Source: Thalassobacillus devorans
GTDB taxonomy: Bacteria; Bacillota; Bacilli; Bacillales; Halobacillaceae
Assembly (NCBI RefSeq): GCF_900176565.1
Contig: NZ_FXEH01000005.1
Location: forward strand, 335,384-399,383
Reading direction: 5' to 3'
Length of the DNA stretch: 64,000 nucleotides
Each line of letters begins with the position of its first letter. The first letter of the stretch is position 1. Under the pieces are notes generated by a model that was not told where the DNA came from, did not search any database, and was given only the letters and a program-made list of their open reading frames with translations. The translations under genes and the position numbers were made by a program. This document shows, one piece after another, positions 17,329 through 25,558 of this stretch.

Positions 17329-18477
17329 CTAAAATTCCCTTTCCAAAGGAATCTGGATAATAACGGCTGTTCCTTCATCAATCTTAGAATCAATGGTAAG
17401 CTCGCCTTCCAGCATATCGACACGCTCCTTCATTCCTAAAAGTCCGAATGATTTATCTTTTTTTACTGCAGTGTCAAACCCCTTGCCATTGTCCTTAATG
17501 ATTAAAATAGCAGCCTTCTGCTTCAACTCTACTTTTACCTGGATTTCAGTAGCCTCCGCATGCTTCACTGCATTCTGAACAGCTTCTTGCACCAGGCGAA
17601 ACAACGCAACTTCATATTTGCTGTCGATACGTCTTTCTTTACCCATATTGGTAAAAGGCACCGTTAAGCTGTCGTTATATTCCTCTACCGTGTGTAAATA
17701 TTTTTTCAAGGTAGGGATCAAACCCAAATCATCTAACGCCATCGGTCTCAAATCATAAATAATCCGCCGTACTTCATACAAAGCAGATCGAACCATCTGC
17801 TTTACGCTTTTGATTTCAGCCAAGGCTTCTTCAACACCGCGTTCACGGAATGTCCGGTCCACCAGGTCAGAGCGGATCATTACATTGGCGAGCATTTGAG
17901 CTGGCCCGTCATGAATATCCCGCGAAAGTTTTCTTCGTTCATCTTCCTGAGCTTCAATTATTCGCAACCCAAACTCCTGCTTTTCTTTAGCGTCTTCCAG
18001 CGCCTCCGAGACATTGCGAAAGTCTTCATTCAGGTAATTAAGAACAACCGATATCTTGCTTACCAGTCCTTCCGCCCGCTGGACAGTTGACTCCAGGCTT
18101 TTCAGCCGTCGCTCAAGATCATTCCGCCGTTCCCTCAACTGTTTTTCTTTTTCTCTCTTAACAGACAGATCCATTTGCAATTGGTGTGTCTGTTCATAAA
18201 CCTCACGGATCTGGCTTTCTGAATATTGATCGAAATATTTGCTGACTTCTGATAGACGCTTTCGGGATAATCGGACCCGCTGTTCGAGCTTGTCCCCCTC
18301 ATCTATGAGAGAAATGACCTGTCTTTTTGTCTCTTGCAGCTCTTTTTGAAGTATCTCAAATTCACTTCGGGACTCTTCTCCTATATGGAAGATCTCATCC
18401 TTGCTGTTCGTGACATTCTCTATCATTTCTTCAATGACATCATCAAGTGCTTTTTCCTCAATTCTCGTCTCTTTCAT
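17329..18477 (-). CDS. degS: Sensor kinase DegS
   Basis: 382-residue cytoplasmic histidine kinase that phosphorylates DegU. Residues ~1-170 are a sensor domain with long coiled coil; His189 lies in RKLSRDIHDGPAQMLANV (HisKA_3), and the ATPase motifs EAVQNAVKHA and DNGKGFD follow with a GLLGMKERVDML G2 box. No membrane helix, as in B. subtilis. GGAG precedes the ATG. Divergent from yvyE with a 160-bp gap that must hold both promoters. Confidence 0.97.
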   Translation of the reverse strand: MKETRIEEKALDDVIEEMIENVTNSKDEIFHIGEESRSEFEILQKELQETKRQVISLIDEGDKLEQRVRLSRKRLSEVSKYFDQYSESQIREVYEQTHQLQMDLSVKREKEKQLRERRNDLERRLKSLESTVQRAEGLVSKISVVLNYLNEDFRNVSEALEDAKEKQEFGLRIIEAQEDERRKLSRDIHDGPAQMLANVMIRSDLVDRTFRERGVEEALAEIKSVKQMVRSALYEVRRIIYDLRPMALDDLGLIPTLKKYLHTVEEYNDSLTVPFTNMGKERRIDSKYEVALFRLVQEAVQNAVKHAEATEIQVKVELKQKAAILIIKDNGKGFDTAVKKDKSFGLLGMKERVDMLEGELTIDSKIDEGTAVIIQIPLEREF

Positions 18478-18636
18478 CGCTCGACTCCTCCATCAATATT
18501 CACATACTCATTCGAATTTCCTAAGTATTTTTGTGGGGGTGTTGCTGGAATTTATTTATTGGTCATCTTATGGTTAATTCATTTGCCGGTAGATAGAAAC
18601 CCTTATATAATAAAGTTCTTAGGAGGTTTTATTACT

Positions 18637-19278
18637 ATGTTAGAAAGCTATTATACAGTAAAAGCTGAAGGTTCTGAAGAAATAACCATCCAAAAGTCAC
18701 GGTTTATTGGTTACATAAAACGTTGCGAGACAGAAGAAGCAGCCCAATTGTTTATCCAGGAGATCAAGAAAAAGCACAACGACGCTACTCATAATTGCTC
18801 CGCTTATTTAATTGGGGAACACGATTTAATTCAAAAGGCGAACGATGATGGAGAGCCAAGTGGGACTGCAGGAGTGCCAATGCTTGAAGTCTTGAAGAAA
18901 AAAGGGTTGAAAGATACTGCAGTAGTTGTAACGAGGTATTTCGGCGGCATTAAGCTCGGGGCAGGTGGTCTCATCAGAGCTTATTCCAGTACGGTTTCCG
19001 CCGCTATCGAGTCTACCGGGATAGTTAAACGACAACTGATGAAGGAAATGAAAATCACCGTAGATTATAAACTGCTAGGGAAGTTGGAGAACAGCCTTAG
19101 AAATTCAGATTACTTATTAAAAGAAATAAATTATTTGGAAAACGTGGAATTCATTGTATTTGTTGAAAATGAACTAGAAGATTCATTTTCTAAATGGGTC
19201 ATTGACCTGACCAGTGATCAGGCCACTATCCAACCAGGGGAAGTTAGTTATATAGAACAAAATGTCTCCGGTAAGTAA
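18637..19278 (+). CDS. yvyE: YigZ/IMPACT-family protein YvyE
   Basis: 213-residue UPF0029/IMPACT protein; function uncertain, possibly translation-related. N-terminal signature SRFIGYIKRCETEEAAQLFI, then HNCSAYLIGEH, DDGEPSGTAGVPML and VVTRYFGGIKLGAGGLIRAY; a ferredoxin-like domain occupies the last ~75 residues. Start at ATG 18637 after AGGAGG. Upstream in-frame sequence belongs to the degS 5' region and is not used. Confidence 0.93.
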   Translation: MLESYYTVKAEGSEEITIQKSRFIGYIKRCETEEAAQLFIQEIKKKHNDATHNCSAYLIGEHDLIQKANDDGEPSGTAGVPMLEVLKKKGLKDTAVVVTRYFGGIKLGAGGLIRAYSSTVSAAIESTGIVKRQLMKEMKITVDYKLLGKLENSLRNSDYLLKEINYLENVEFIVFVENELEDSFSKWVIDLTSDQATIQPGEVSYIEQNVSGK

Positions 19279-19392
19279 AACTAATTATCTTTAATTTTTG
19301 ACAAAATATTTCCTGGGAAATAAAACTATGGCGATAAAAACGTCAAATACTGAAGCTTATTATGATATTTACGGGAAAATGATTATTTTAAC

Positions 19393-19440
19393 CGACAAAA
19401 AACAAGCCAGGTTCAGTAATTATACCGAGCCTGGCTTGTT
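19393..19440 (-). terminator. Terminator after the SinR-like gene
   Basis: AACAAGCCAGG (19401-19411) pairs with CCTGGCTTGTT (19430-19440); on the minus strand the stem is followed by a U run. It can also end yvyE transcription. Confidence 0.8.
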
Positions 19441-19468
19441 CAGATCTTTATATAAATACAATGATAAC

Positions 19469-19681
19469 TCAATCGCCTTTCCCCATTTTCCATGCTGCCA
19501 GATCATCTAAGGGAACATCCAGCGTTTCCGCTAATTTTTTCATAACAATTAAAGAAGGGTTTGTCTGGATTCCTCGTTCAATATTACTAATGTAAGACTT
19601 AGAAACACCCGAATATTTAGCTAGAGCACTTAAGGACAGGCCACGCTTCTCCCGCAACTCTTTTATACGATCCCCAACCAT
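19469..19681 (-). CDS. SinR-like HTH DNA-binding protein, no SIN domain
   Basis: 70-residue XRE-type protein that closely resembles the N-terminal DNA-binding domain of SinR: IKELREKRGLSLSALAKYSG, VSKSYISNIERGIQTNPSL and a final LDVPLDDL. SinR itself is ~110 residues with a C-terminal SIN domain that tetramerises and binds SinI; that part is absent here, with a TGA stop and a terminator soon after and no remnant in other frames. So it may be a DNA-binding-only paralogue of SinR/SlrR, or bind a SIN partner encoded elsewhere. It lies 230 bp from an IDEAL-domain gene and about 1 kb from a sinI-like gene on the same strand. Confidence 0.85.
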   Translation of the reverse strand: MVGDRIKELREKRGLSLSALAKYSGVSKSYISNIERGIQTNPSLIVMKKLAETLDVPLDDLAAWKMGKGD

Positions 19682-19875
19682 GAATACCCCCCCTCACCAT
19701 TTTTCCTGAGAGACTTTAATATTAAAAATTCCTGTTCATTATAACGAATGATACTATAAGTATATAGAATTAACTAGGAAAAGAAAATAGGCAAATTATA
19801 ATTCAGAAAACATTTTTCCTTCCAATCTCTTCACTTTATGTATCTATACTTATTTTTCTAATAAATAGTATTTCC

Positions 19876-19914
19876 AAAGAAAGACACTCCACTAAAAAGT
19901 GGAGTGCCTTTCTT
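19876..19914 (-). terminator. Terminator after the IDEAL-domain gene
   Basis: CACTCCACT/AGTGGAGTG stem extended by AAAGAAAG/CTTTCTT pairing, T-rich on both sides, directly after the stop codon. Confidence 0.85.
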
Positions 19915-20405
19915 CATGCAAAATTCTTTTTATCCAATAAATCATAAAATGTGTCCCGGTCTCGATTATCCAAAGCCATATCAATCATACGACTAAAATT
20001 AAGTTGCTCTAATTCCTTGAAAAGAACATCTAATTCCATTTCTTCCTTCTGATTTTTTGTTTTCATTACTGGATCTACCTTTCGTTTATTGCTTTTGGCT
20101 TCCGGTTTTTCATTCAAATACGGACGTACAATCGAATTTAAGTGAGTCAGAAAGTCAGGCAGTTGGAGAAGATCCGTGATGGATACATAAATCATCTTTT
20201 TACCTCGTTGAAATACAAAGATATCCAAGACATTGTGCACTTTCTTTTTATCGCGATCAATAATAATTTCTTTCGCTTCAAGCGGGACAAAATGATAGAG
20301 CTCTCCATCGACATATAACGAAAAATACTGGTAGGCCAGAACGACACGGACATAGTGCTCGTCGTCTTTAACATAATAGGGCTTCAACATCTTAATAGAT
20401 AACAT
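19914..20405 (-). CDS. IDEAL-domain protein
   Basis: 163-residue cytoplasmic protein. The C-terminal ~35 residues (FSRMIDMALDNRDRDTFYDL) match the IDEAL domain, a short helical module of Bacilli named after its sequence; molecular role unknown. The N-terminal ~95 residues are beta-rich (YYVKDDEHYVRVVLAYQYFS) and joined by a Lys-rich linker. ATG start after GGAGGG. Own terminator downstream. It sits between the SinR-like and sinI-like genes, but a functional link is not shown. Confidence 0.78.
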   Translation of the reverse strand: MLSIKMLKPYYVKDDEHYVRVVLAYQYFSLYVDGELYHFVPLEAKEIIIDRDKKKVHNVLDIFVFQRGKKMIYVSITDLLQLPDFLTHLNSIVRPYLNEKPEAKSNKRKVDPVMKTKNQKEEMELDVLFKELEQLNFSRMIDMALDNRDRDTFYDLLDKKNFA

Positions 20406-20500
20406 ATCTGACCACCCTCCATTTAAAATCTGAATATTCAGTATTTTATATATATTATGACGTATTTTGAAAGATATGAAAAGTAAAAAATACTGGTAGT

Positions 20501-20545
20501 TAGAAAAACTTGGTTTATCGCCAAATTCTTACGGCTAAGTTTTAG
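20501..20545. repeat. Short dispersed repeat
   Basis: TAGAAAAACTTGGTTTAT begins a segment with weak AAAACTT/AAGTTTT dyad symmetry. The first 18 bases recur with one change at 48111-48128 upstream of the 48.2 kb terminator. The remaining non-coding bases of 20406-20690 are AT-rich with only the terminator at 20570-20615. Confidence 0.4.
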
Positions 20546-20569
20546 TTTTACTTATTTATTTATAGAGAT

Positions 20570-20615
20570 AAAAAGACAAGCCATGTGCTCTGAAGCCAAC
20601 ACAGCTTGTCTTTTT
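20570..20615 (-). terminator. Terminator of the sinI-like transcript
   Basis: AAAAAGACAAGC (20570-20581) pairs with GCTTGTCTTTTT (20604-20615), giving a stem with U-rich exit on the minus strand, 75 nt after the sinI-like stop. Confidence 0.85.
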
Positions 20616-20690
20616 ACTTTATATTCTCTTGAATTGTTCCTTGCTTTTACCAGATGCTACTGCTGTATGGGTCGATCTCCAGCCGATTTA

Positions 20691-20852
20691 TCATTTGGTG
20701 AAAATCATATTTATTGGCTTCACATGGGCACTTTTTTCCCGCAACTTAAAAAACTGCTCCACTTCCGCTTTCGTAATCCCTAAGGCTCGGGCTTCTTCCA
20801 TCAGCACTATCCACTCCAAATCCAACCGACTGTCCAGCTGACTTCTTTTCAT
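20691..20852 (-). CDS. sinI: SinI-like antirepressor
   Basis: 53-residue protein: MKRSQLDSRLDLEWIVLM, then EEARALGITKAEVEQFF and a short tail. It matches the SIN (SinI/SinR dimerisation) domain: LD-x-EW-x2-LM-x-EA with the following I-(S/T)-x2-E-hydrophobic helix, as in B. subtilis SinI (57 residues). SinI binds SinR and lifts repression of biofilm matrix genes. ATG at 20852, GGAGGG eight nt upstream, TGA at 20691, terminator at 20570. The gene is preceded by a c-di-GMP-I riboswitch whose 3' end is ~30 nt from the start codon. No full-length SinR gene adjoins it; only an HTH-only relative lies at 19469-19681. It could instead antagonise another SIN-domain protein. Confidence 0.88.
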   Translation of the reverse strand: MKRSQLDSRLDLEWIVLMEEARALGITKAEVEQFFKLREKSAHVKPINMIFTK

Positions 20853-20874
20853 GAATGATCCCTCCATCACTCAT
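20851..20874 (-). promoter_or_regulatory. Translation-control hairpin at the sinI-like RBS
   Basis: On the minus strand ATGAGTGAT (20866-20874) pairs with ATCATTCAT (20851-20859), one G-U, with the Shine-Dalgarno GGAGGG as the six-nt loop and part of the start codon in the stem. Probable expression platform of the riboswitch. Which ligand state opens it is not evident. Confidence 0.6.
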
Positions 20875-20877
20875 CAC

Positions 20878-20985
20878 CCTAGGCAGCCCGGCGATCGTAG
20901 CCTTTAAATATGTAGTTACCATCGTATGCAGGCGTTAGACCCGTAGCTTTGCGTCCTTATCTTTAGATAAGTTTGCCTTTTCAAA
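20878..20985 (-). ncRNA. Cyclic di-GMP-I (GEMM) riboswitch
   Basis: Aptamer on the minus strand, in order: AGGCAAAC (5' strand of P1), a hairpin CTTATC-TAAA-GATAAG (P2 with its docking tetraloop), the invariant GACGCAAAGC, TACGGGTCTAA, a variable P3 arm, then ACGATCGCCGGGCTGCCT whose TGCCT closes P1 with AGGCA. These blocks and spacing match the GEMM-I class that binds c-di-GMP. The tetraloop reads UAAA here, not the usual GNRA. It controls the sinI-like gene 30 nt downstream; no transcription terminator lies between, so translational control is likely. No promoter could be fixed upstream (20986-21072). Confidence 0.93.
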
Positions 20986-21072
20986 AGCGACTTATTAAAA
21001 TATTCTGATATCTTTAATTCTACTATGGTTTCCTCCATTTTTCTAGTAAAATATCATCATTTTTATAGTTCA

Positions 21073-21366
21073 TTAGTCCTGTTTTTCATCCGGGAACATA
21101 TGAAATAAGTAGACATTTTCGTGTTCTTCTGAAGAAAGCTGGAAGGATTCGATATCAACATCATCAAATTGAGTACCATCTTCCTGGATAAAACTGATGG
21201 ATGTAACGAAACTATCCTCCTCGCTTGAAGGGGAAGGAGCAGGGTTTATGACTTCGATTACCCACTCGTAATCAAACCTTTCGATGCATGCTCGTTGAAA
21301 GGAAATACGTTGATCATCAAGCCGGATTTCTTTAAGTTTAAGAATATTCCTTTTGTTTTGGAGCAT
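21073..21366 (-). CDS. Hypothetical protein, 97 aa
   Basis: Not recognised. Soluble, acidic (runs of E/D, including SSEEDS and DDVDIE), beta-strand-like pattern, no signal peptide or membrane helix. ATG with GAAGGGAC upstream. It lies alone between the riboswitch leader and pgcA on the same strand, and about 90 bp separates it from the riboswitch. Confidence 0.6.
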   Translation of the reverse strand: MLQNKRNILKLKEIRLDDQRISFQRACIERFDYEWVIEVINPAPSPSSEEDSFVTSISFIQEDGTQFDDVDIESFQLSSEEHENVYLFHMFPDEKQD

Positions 21367-21479
21367 TTCTGTCCCTTCTTTCTCATTTCTTGATATAGTT
21401 ATTTTCCCTTTTCAAGCAAACCAGAAACTAATGAAAAGGGACAACGCCCTGCCAATATATGGAGGACGTGTCCCACTCA

Positions 21480-23204
21480 TCATAGTGCTGGTAAATAGGC
21501 GGCTAATGCTTGCTTTAATTTCTCCAGTCTTTCCAGGCTAGCAACTTTTGAAGATGATTTCACGCCGTAATAAAATTTTATTTTCGGTTCTGTACCAGAT
21601 GGACGGAGACAGAACCAGCAATCATCCTCAAGTACAAATTTCAAGACATTCGATGCAGGAAGAGTAATGGTCTCTTCTACACCAGTCTTCACTATCAATC
21701 TGCGGGAAGATGCATAGTCTTCGACAGCTAGAACTTTCAAGCCGGCCACTTCAGTCAGCTCCTCATGGCGAAAGGTATCCATGATTGCTTTGATTTTCTC
21801 TTCGCCTTGCTTTCCATCTAATTTGATAGATTGCAAATCTTCCATATAATAGCCGTGGCGTTTGTATAATGCATCCAGTGCTTGAAGCAGCGTTTTTCCT
21901 TTTACTTTCCAAAACAATGCCAATTCTGTTGCCAGTACAGCTGCCTGCACAGCATCTTTATCACGAGCAAAATCTTTAGCTAGAAAACCGTAACTTTCTT
22001 CATAACCAAATAAAAACTCATATTCTCCAGTCCGTTCGAATTCTCGGATTTTCTCTCCAATAAACTTGAATCCTGTTAAAGTGTCGAGCGTTTCGATATT
22101 ATAATAGGATGCAATTGCGCGACCGAATTCAGAAGTGACAATGGTTTTAATCATGATTCCATTGTCAGGAAGGTCGAGGTGCTGGGAAAGCAGGTAGTCA
22201 AGCATCAAGGCACCCAACTGGTTACCTGTCAGAACCCGGTATTCTCCATCTTCATCGGGCACTGCCACTCCAAGTCTATCCGCATCCGGATCTGTTCCGA
22301 TTAATATATCGGCACCTACTTGTTTCCCTTGGGTGATTGCCATTTTGAAAGCTTGATGCTCTTCAGGATTTGGTGACGCTACTGTGGAAAATTCAGGATC
22401 CGGATCGGCCTGCTCAGTAACTACATGAACATTTTTGAAACCGGCTTGCTCCAGTCCTTTGCGCACTAATACATTTGCCGTACCGTGCAAAGGAGTGAAA
22501 ACTACCTGAAAATCTTCTCCGGCATCATGGGTAATATGCGGGTTCATATTGACCCCTCGAAGCTCCTTGAGGTATGCCTCATCCACTTTTTTATCAATCC
22601 ATTCCAAAAGGCCGTTGGCTTCCAAATCACCTTGATCGGCTGCTTCTACCTGTAATTCATTTTCAATCTGATTCACCATTTCGATCACTGCGCCGGCTTC
22701 AGCGGGCGGCAGTTGTCCACCATCTTCATTGTAAACCTTGAACCCATTATATTCTGGAGGATTATGACTTGCCGTTATGACGATACCGCCAACCGCATAT
22801 AAATAACGCACCGCATAAGACAACACTGGTGTTGGACGGAGGGATGAAAATACATACGCTTTAATTCCATGATTGCCTAAAACTTTCGCAGTCTCTATCG
22901 CAAATTCCTTAGACATATGCCGGCAATCATAGGCAATGACAATACCGTTCTTCTTCCATTCTTCACCACGGGCTTCTATGTATCTAGCAAGACCTTCCGC
23001 TGCACGGCGGATGGTGTAAATATTCATCCGGTTGGTACCAGGCCCTAATTTGCCACGCATGCCTCCTGTACCGAACTCCAAATTTTTATAAAAAGCATCT
23101 TCCAGGGATTGTTCATCTGTTTGAATCTGGTTCAATTGAGTTCGCATTTCTGCTTCTAACTTATCAAAATCGTTCCATCGTTGATATGAAGTCTGCCAGG
23201 TCAT
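21480..23204 (-). CDS. pgcA: Phosphoglucomutase/phosphomannomutase
   Basis: 574-residue alpha-D-phosphohexomutase that interconverts glucose 1-phosphate and glucose 6-phosphate, feeding UDP-glucose, glycolipid and teichoic acid synthesis. Catalytic serine loop ITASHNPPEYNG near residue 145, metal loop GTDPDADRLGVAV near residue 310, sugar-binding GYEESYGF and phosphate loop CLRPSGTEPKIK near the C-terminus. Length agrees with B. subtilis PgcA (about 581). Monocistronic by appearance. Confidence 0.95.
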   Translation of the reverse strand: MTWQTSYQRWNDFDKLEAEMRTQLNQIQTDEQSLEDAFYKNLEFGTGGMRGKLGPGTNRMNIYTIRRAAEGLARYIEARGEEWKKNGIVIAYDCRHMSKEFAIETAKVLGNHGIKAYVFSSLRPTPVLSYAVRYLYAVGGIVITASHNPPEYNGFKVYNEDGGQLPPAEAGAVIEMVNQIENELQVEAADQGDLEANGLLEWIDKKVDEAYLKELRGVNMNPHITHDAGEDFQVVFTPLHGTANVLVRKGLEQAGFKNVHVVTEQADPDPEFSTVASPNPEEHQAFKMAITQGKQVGADILIGTDPDADRLGVAVPDEDGEYRVLTGNQLGALMLDYLLSQHLDLPDNGIMIKTIVTSEFGRAIASYYNIETLDTLTGFKFIGEKIREFERTGEYEFLFGYEESYGFLAKDFARDKDAVQAAVLATELALFWKVKGKTLLQALDALYKRHGYYMEDLQSIKLDGKQGEEKIKAIMDTFRHEELTEVAGLKVLAVEDYASSRRLIVKTGVEETITLPASNVLKFVLEDDCWFCLRPSGTEPKIKFYYGVKSSSKVASLERLEKLKQALAAYLPAL

Positions 23205-23332
23205 AGGATCATCCTTTTTTGTTAGAATAATATACTCCTGCTCATTATATCAGAGTCCATTCGTTTTTTTATGACATATCGTGTCGAAAAGTATTAAAAA
23301 ACATTTGTTATTGTGACGAAAGACCGTGAAAT

Positions 23333-23358
23333 CCCCGAGGTGTTGGTTACACCTCGAG
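23333..23358 (-). terminator. Hairpin after manA
   Basis: CGAGGTGT (23336-23343) pairs with ACACCTCG (23349-23356), eight bases after the manA stop. The U-tract on the minus strand is short, so strength is uncertain. Confidence 0.6.
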
Positions 23359-23365
23359 GTTTTAC

Positions 23366-24322
23366 TTATATATTGGACCAGGAAACGACCATTTTTGCCT
23401 TTCCTTCCAGCTCGAACGGCTCCATCGTTGTTGGAAGAATGAAATGGCTCCCTTTTTTGATAGCATGACGCTGATTGCCAACTTTGACCATTCCTTTTCC
23501 TTCAATGACACTAACTAAAATATACTTTTCAAATCGAAATTCAGGAGAGCGACCGTCCAGTTCCCACAGCACAACACCGAAGTAATCCGCCTTCACCAGA
23601 CTCTCTTCCTTCAGGCCTTTGTCTTTGCTCGACTCACGATCCAACTGAGGATCTTCATGTGGGACAGTAGTTACTTCTAATGACTCATTTAGATGGAGCT
23701 CTCTTTTATTCCCATCAGCTCCGACACGATCATAGTCATAGACACGGTATGTGATATCCGAACTTTGTTGGGTTTCAAGAATCTGGACACCTGCTCCAAT
23801 CGCGTGGATCGTACCGCTCGGAACATAAAAGAAATCACCAGGATGAACTTTTACTTTTCGCAGAAGTTTGTCCCATTCACCATTTTCTACCATCGCCTGT
23901 AATTCTTCACGGGTTGTCGCATGGTGGCCGAAGACAATTTCAGCACCTTCTTCACAATCGATAACATACCAGCATTCTGTCTTGCCATATGCTTCGTTTT
24001 CTTTCTCCTGTGCATAAGTATCATCTGGATGTACCTGCACAGACAAGTCTTTTTTCGCATCAAGAATTTTGACCAGTAAAGGAAACTCTTCACCTGCTTG
24101 ATCGCCAAACAGCTCCCTGTTCTCCTCCCACGCTTCCGTTAGCGTTTTACCTGCGAGCGGGCCGTTCATAATTTCATTCGGACCATTCGCATGGGCTGAA
24201 ATTCCCCAGCATTCTCCAGTTTGATCGGAAGGAATGTCATAGTTGAACAATTCGTGCAGCTGTGTCCCTCCCCATATTCTTTCTTTGAAGACAGGCTTTA
24301 AAAAAATAGGTTCGTTGTACAT
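23366..24322 (-). CDS. manA: Mannose-6-phosphate isomerase, class I
   Basis: 318-residue cupin-type isomerase (fructose 6-phosphate/mannose 6-phosphate), zinc dependent. Marks: FKERIWGGTQL at the N-terminus, VQVHPDDTYA (metal ligands), GKTECWYVID, and VPSGTIHAIGAGVQILETQQ. Start at 24322 (MYNEPIFLKPVF) after AAGGAGC; a longer frame to 24412 lacks an RBS. Size fits B. subtilis ManA/YvyI. Lies after pgcA in the same orientation with its own 160-bp leader. Confidence 0.94.
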   Translation of the reverse strand: MYNEPIFLKPVFKERIWGGTQLHELFNYDIPSDQTGECWGISAHANGPNEIMNGPLAGKTLTEAWEENRELFGDQAGEEFPLLVKILDAKKDLSVQVHPDDTYAQEKENEAYGKTECWYVIDCEEGAEIVFGHHATTREELQAMVENGEWDKLLRKVKVHPGDFFYVPSGTIHAIGAGVQILETQQSSDITYRVYDYDRVGADGNKRELHLNESLEVTTVPHEDPQLDRESSKDKGLKEESLVKADYFGVVLWELDGRSPEFRFEKYILVSVIEGKGMVKVGNQRHAIKKGSHFILPTTMEPFELEGKAKMVVSWSNI

Positions 24323-24456
24323 GAATTCTGCTCCTTTTGTCGATAAGTCATAGTATGTTAATAAGAATTTTACTACACCATAGGAATGATACAAGTCATG
24401 GATAGAAAACAAAATAAAACAGGTTAAATCGAACTTGTATTAAAATGCTTTGAAAT

Positions 24457-24492
24457 GCAAAAAAGCTTCCCCTTCATAATGAAAGAGAAGCT
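24457..24492 (-). terminator. Terminator after ppaC
   Basis: AGCTTC..TTCAT / ATGAA..GAAGCT stem with a U run on the minus strand, just beyond the ppaC stop. Confidence 0.82.
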
Positions 24493-24498
24493 GATTTT

Positions 24499-25428
24499 TT
24501 ATGAAGACAAAGCTTCTGTCAATGGAGGTACAATTTGTTTCTTACGGGAAACAACGCCTTCGAGGACTGCTTTGTTTTCAGATAAAGTCACATCAAAGGC
24601 TTTTTCGACAGCAGCGGACTTATCTCCCAATACTACCGCAGTAGAATCGTTTGAAAGGATGTCCGTTACGACGAACACGAACAAGTCCAGACCTTTTTCA
24701 TCTATTGCTTTTTGCATTTCCGCTTCAATGTCCGCCTGGTTTTCGAGTACCTCGCTCGTGTCGACCGTATTAACCTGTGCAACTTCTACGTTGGCTCCAC
24801 CCATGTCAAAGTTTTTAGCATCCAGGCTGATCAGCTCTGCCATTGTTTTATCGCTGATATCCGCTCCTGCTTTCAGCATGTCAAGTCCGTATTTTTCCGC
24901 ATCAATTCCGGCGATTTTTTCCAATTCTTTTGCCGCAGCCACATCTTCTTCCGTACAAGTCGGCGATTTGAATAATAGAGAATCAGAGACAATAGCAGAA
25001 ACCATCAGTCCGGCCATTTGCTTGCTGACTTCAACATTATGTTCCTTATAAAGTTTATTTAAAATAGTAGCAGTACAGCCTACAGGCTCTGCGCGGTAGT
25101 AAAGCGGGCCTTGTGTTTCGAAGTTAGCAATCCTGTGATGATCGATGACTTCCATTACCTGTACCTGGTCGATGTCATCGACACTTTGCTGACGTTCGTT
25201 GTGATCGACGAGGATCACCTGCTCTACTTCATCTGATGCCTTTTCGATAAGACGAGGAGCTTCTACACCGAACTGCTCAAGTGCGAATTGCGTTTCGCCA
25301 TTCACTTCGCCCAGGCGAACCGGTTCCACATCTTCCCCGATTTTAGACTTCAGATCAGCATAGACAATCGCTGATGTAATGGTGTCGGTATCTGGATTTT
25401 TGTGCCCAAAAATTAACTTCTTTGCCAT
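24499..25428 (-). CDS. ppaC: Manganese-dependent inorganic pyrophosphatase
   Basis: 309-residue family II pyrophosphatase (DHH superfamily), hydrolysing PPi to drive biosynthesis. [13 protein letters not shown] supplies Mn ligands, VDHNERQQS and [10 protein letters not shown] the DHH centre, and [10 protein letters not shown] at the C-terminus is the substrate-binding signature. Start at 25428 ([10 protein letters not shown]); the longer frame has no RBS. Confidence 0.96.
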   Translation of the reverse strand: MAKKLIFGHKNPDTDTITSAIVYADLKSKIGEDVEPVRLGEVNGETQFALEQFGVEAPRLIEKASDEVEQVILVDHNERQQSVDDIDQVQVMEVIDHHRIANFETQGPLYYRAEPVGCTATILNKLYKEHNVEVSKQMAGLMVSAIVSDSLLFKSPTCTEEDVAAAKELEKIAGIDAEKYGLDMLKAGADISDKTMAELISLDAKNFDMGGANVEVAQVNTVDTSEVLENQADIEAEMQKAIDEKGLDLFVFVVTDILSNDSTAVVLGDKSAAVEKAFDVTLSENKAVLEGVVSRKKQIVPPLTEALSS

Positions 25429-25525
25429 GATAAAACCCCTTTTTTTGATGATATATGTCGCTATTATAACAAACATTTTCTCCAGAAGGGAGAGAAAAGC
25501 TGAAACGAATCCCCGGATCCCCACC

Positions 25526-25556
25526 AAAAAGCGTGGAGGGTGCCTCCACGCTTTTT
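25526..25556 (-). terminator. Terminator of the scr operon
   Basis: GCGTGGAGG/CCTCCACGC stem with GTG loop and A5/T5 flanks, three bases beyond the scrK stop. Symmetric, so active on either strand. Confidence 0.92.
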
Positions 25557-25558
25557 GT

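Noticed and set aside
20986-21072. Promoter or short ORF upstream of the riboswitch
   Set aside because: An ATG-led frame (MEETIVELK) has no RBS and reads into the aptamer; no -35/-10 pair was convincing.
24455-25051. 198-codon plus-strand ORF
   Set aside because: Antisense to ppaC, Ser/Ala-rich composition typical of a shadow frame.
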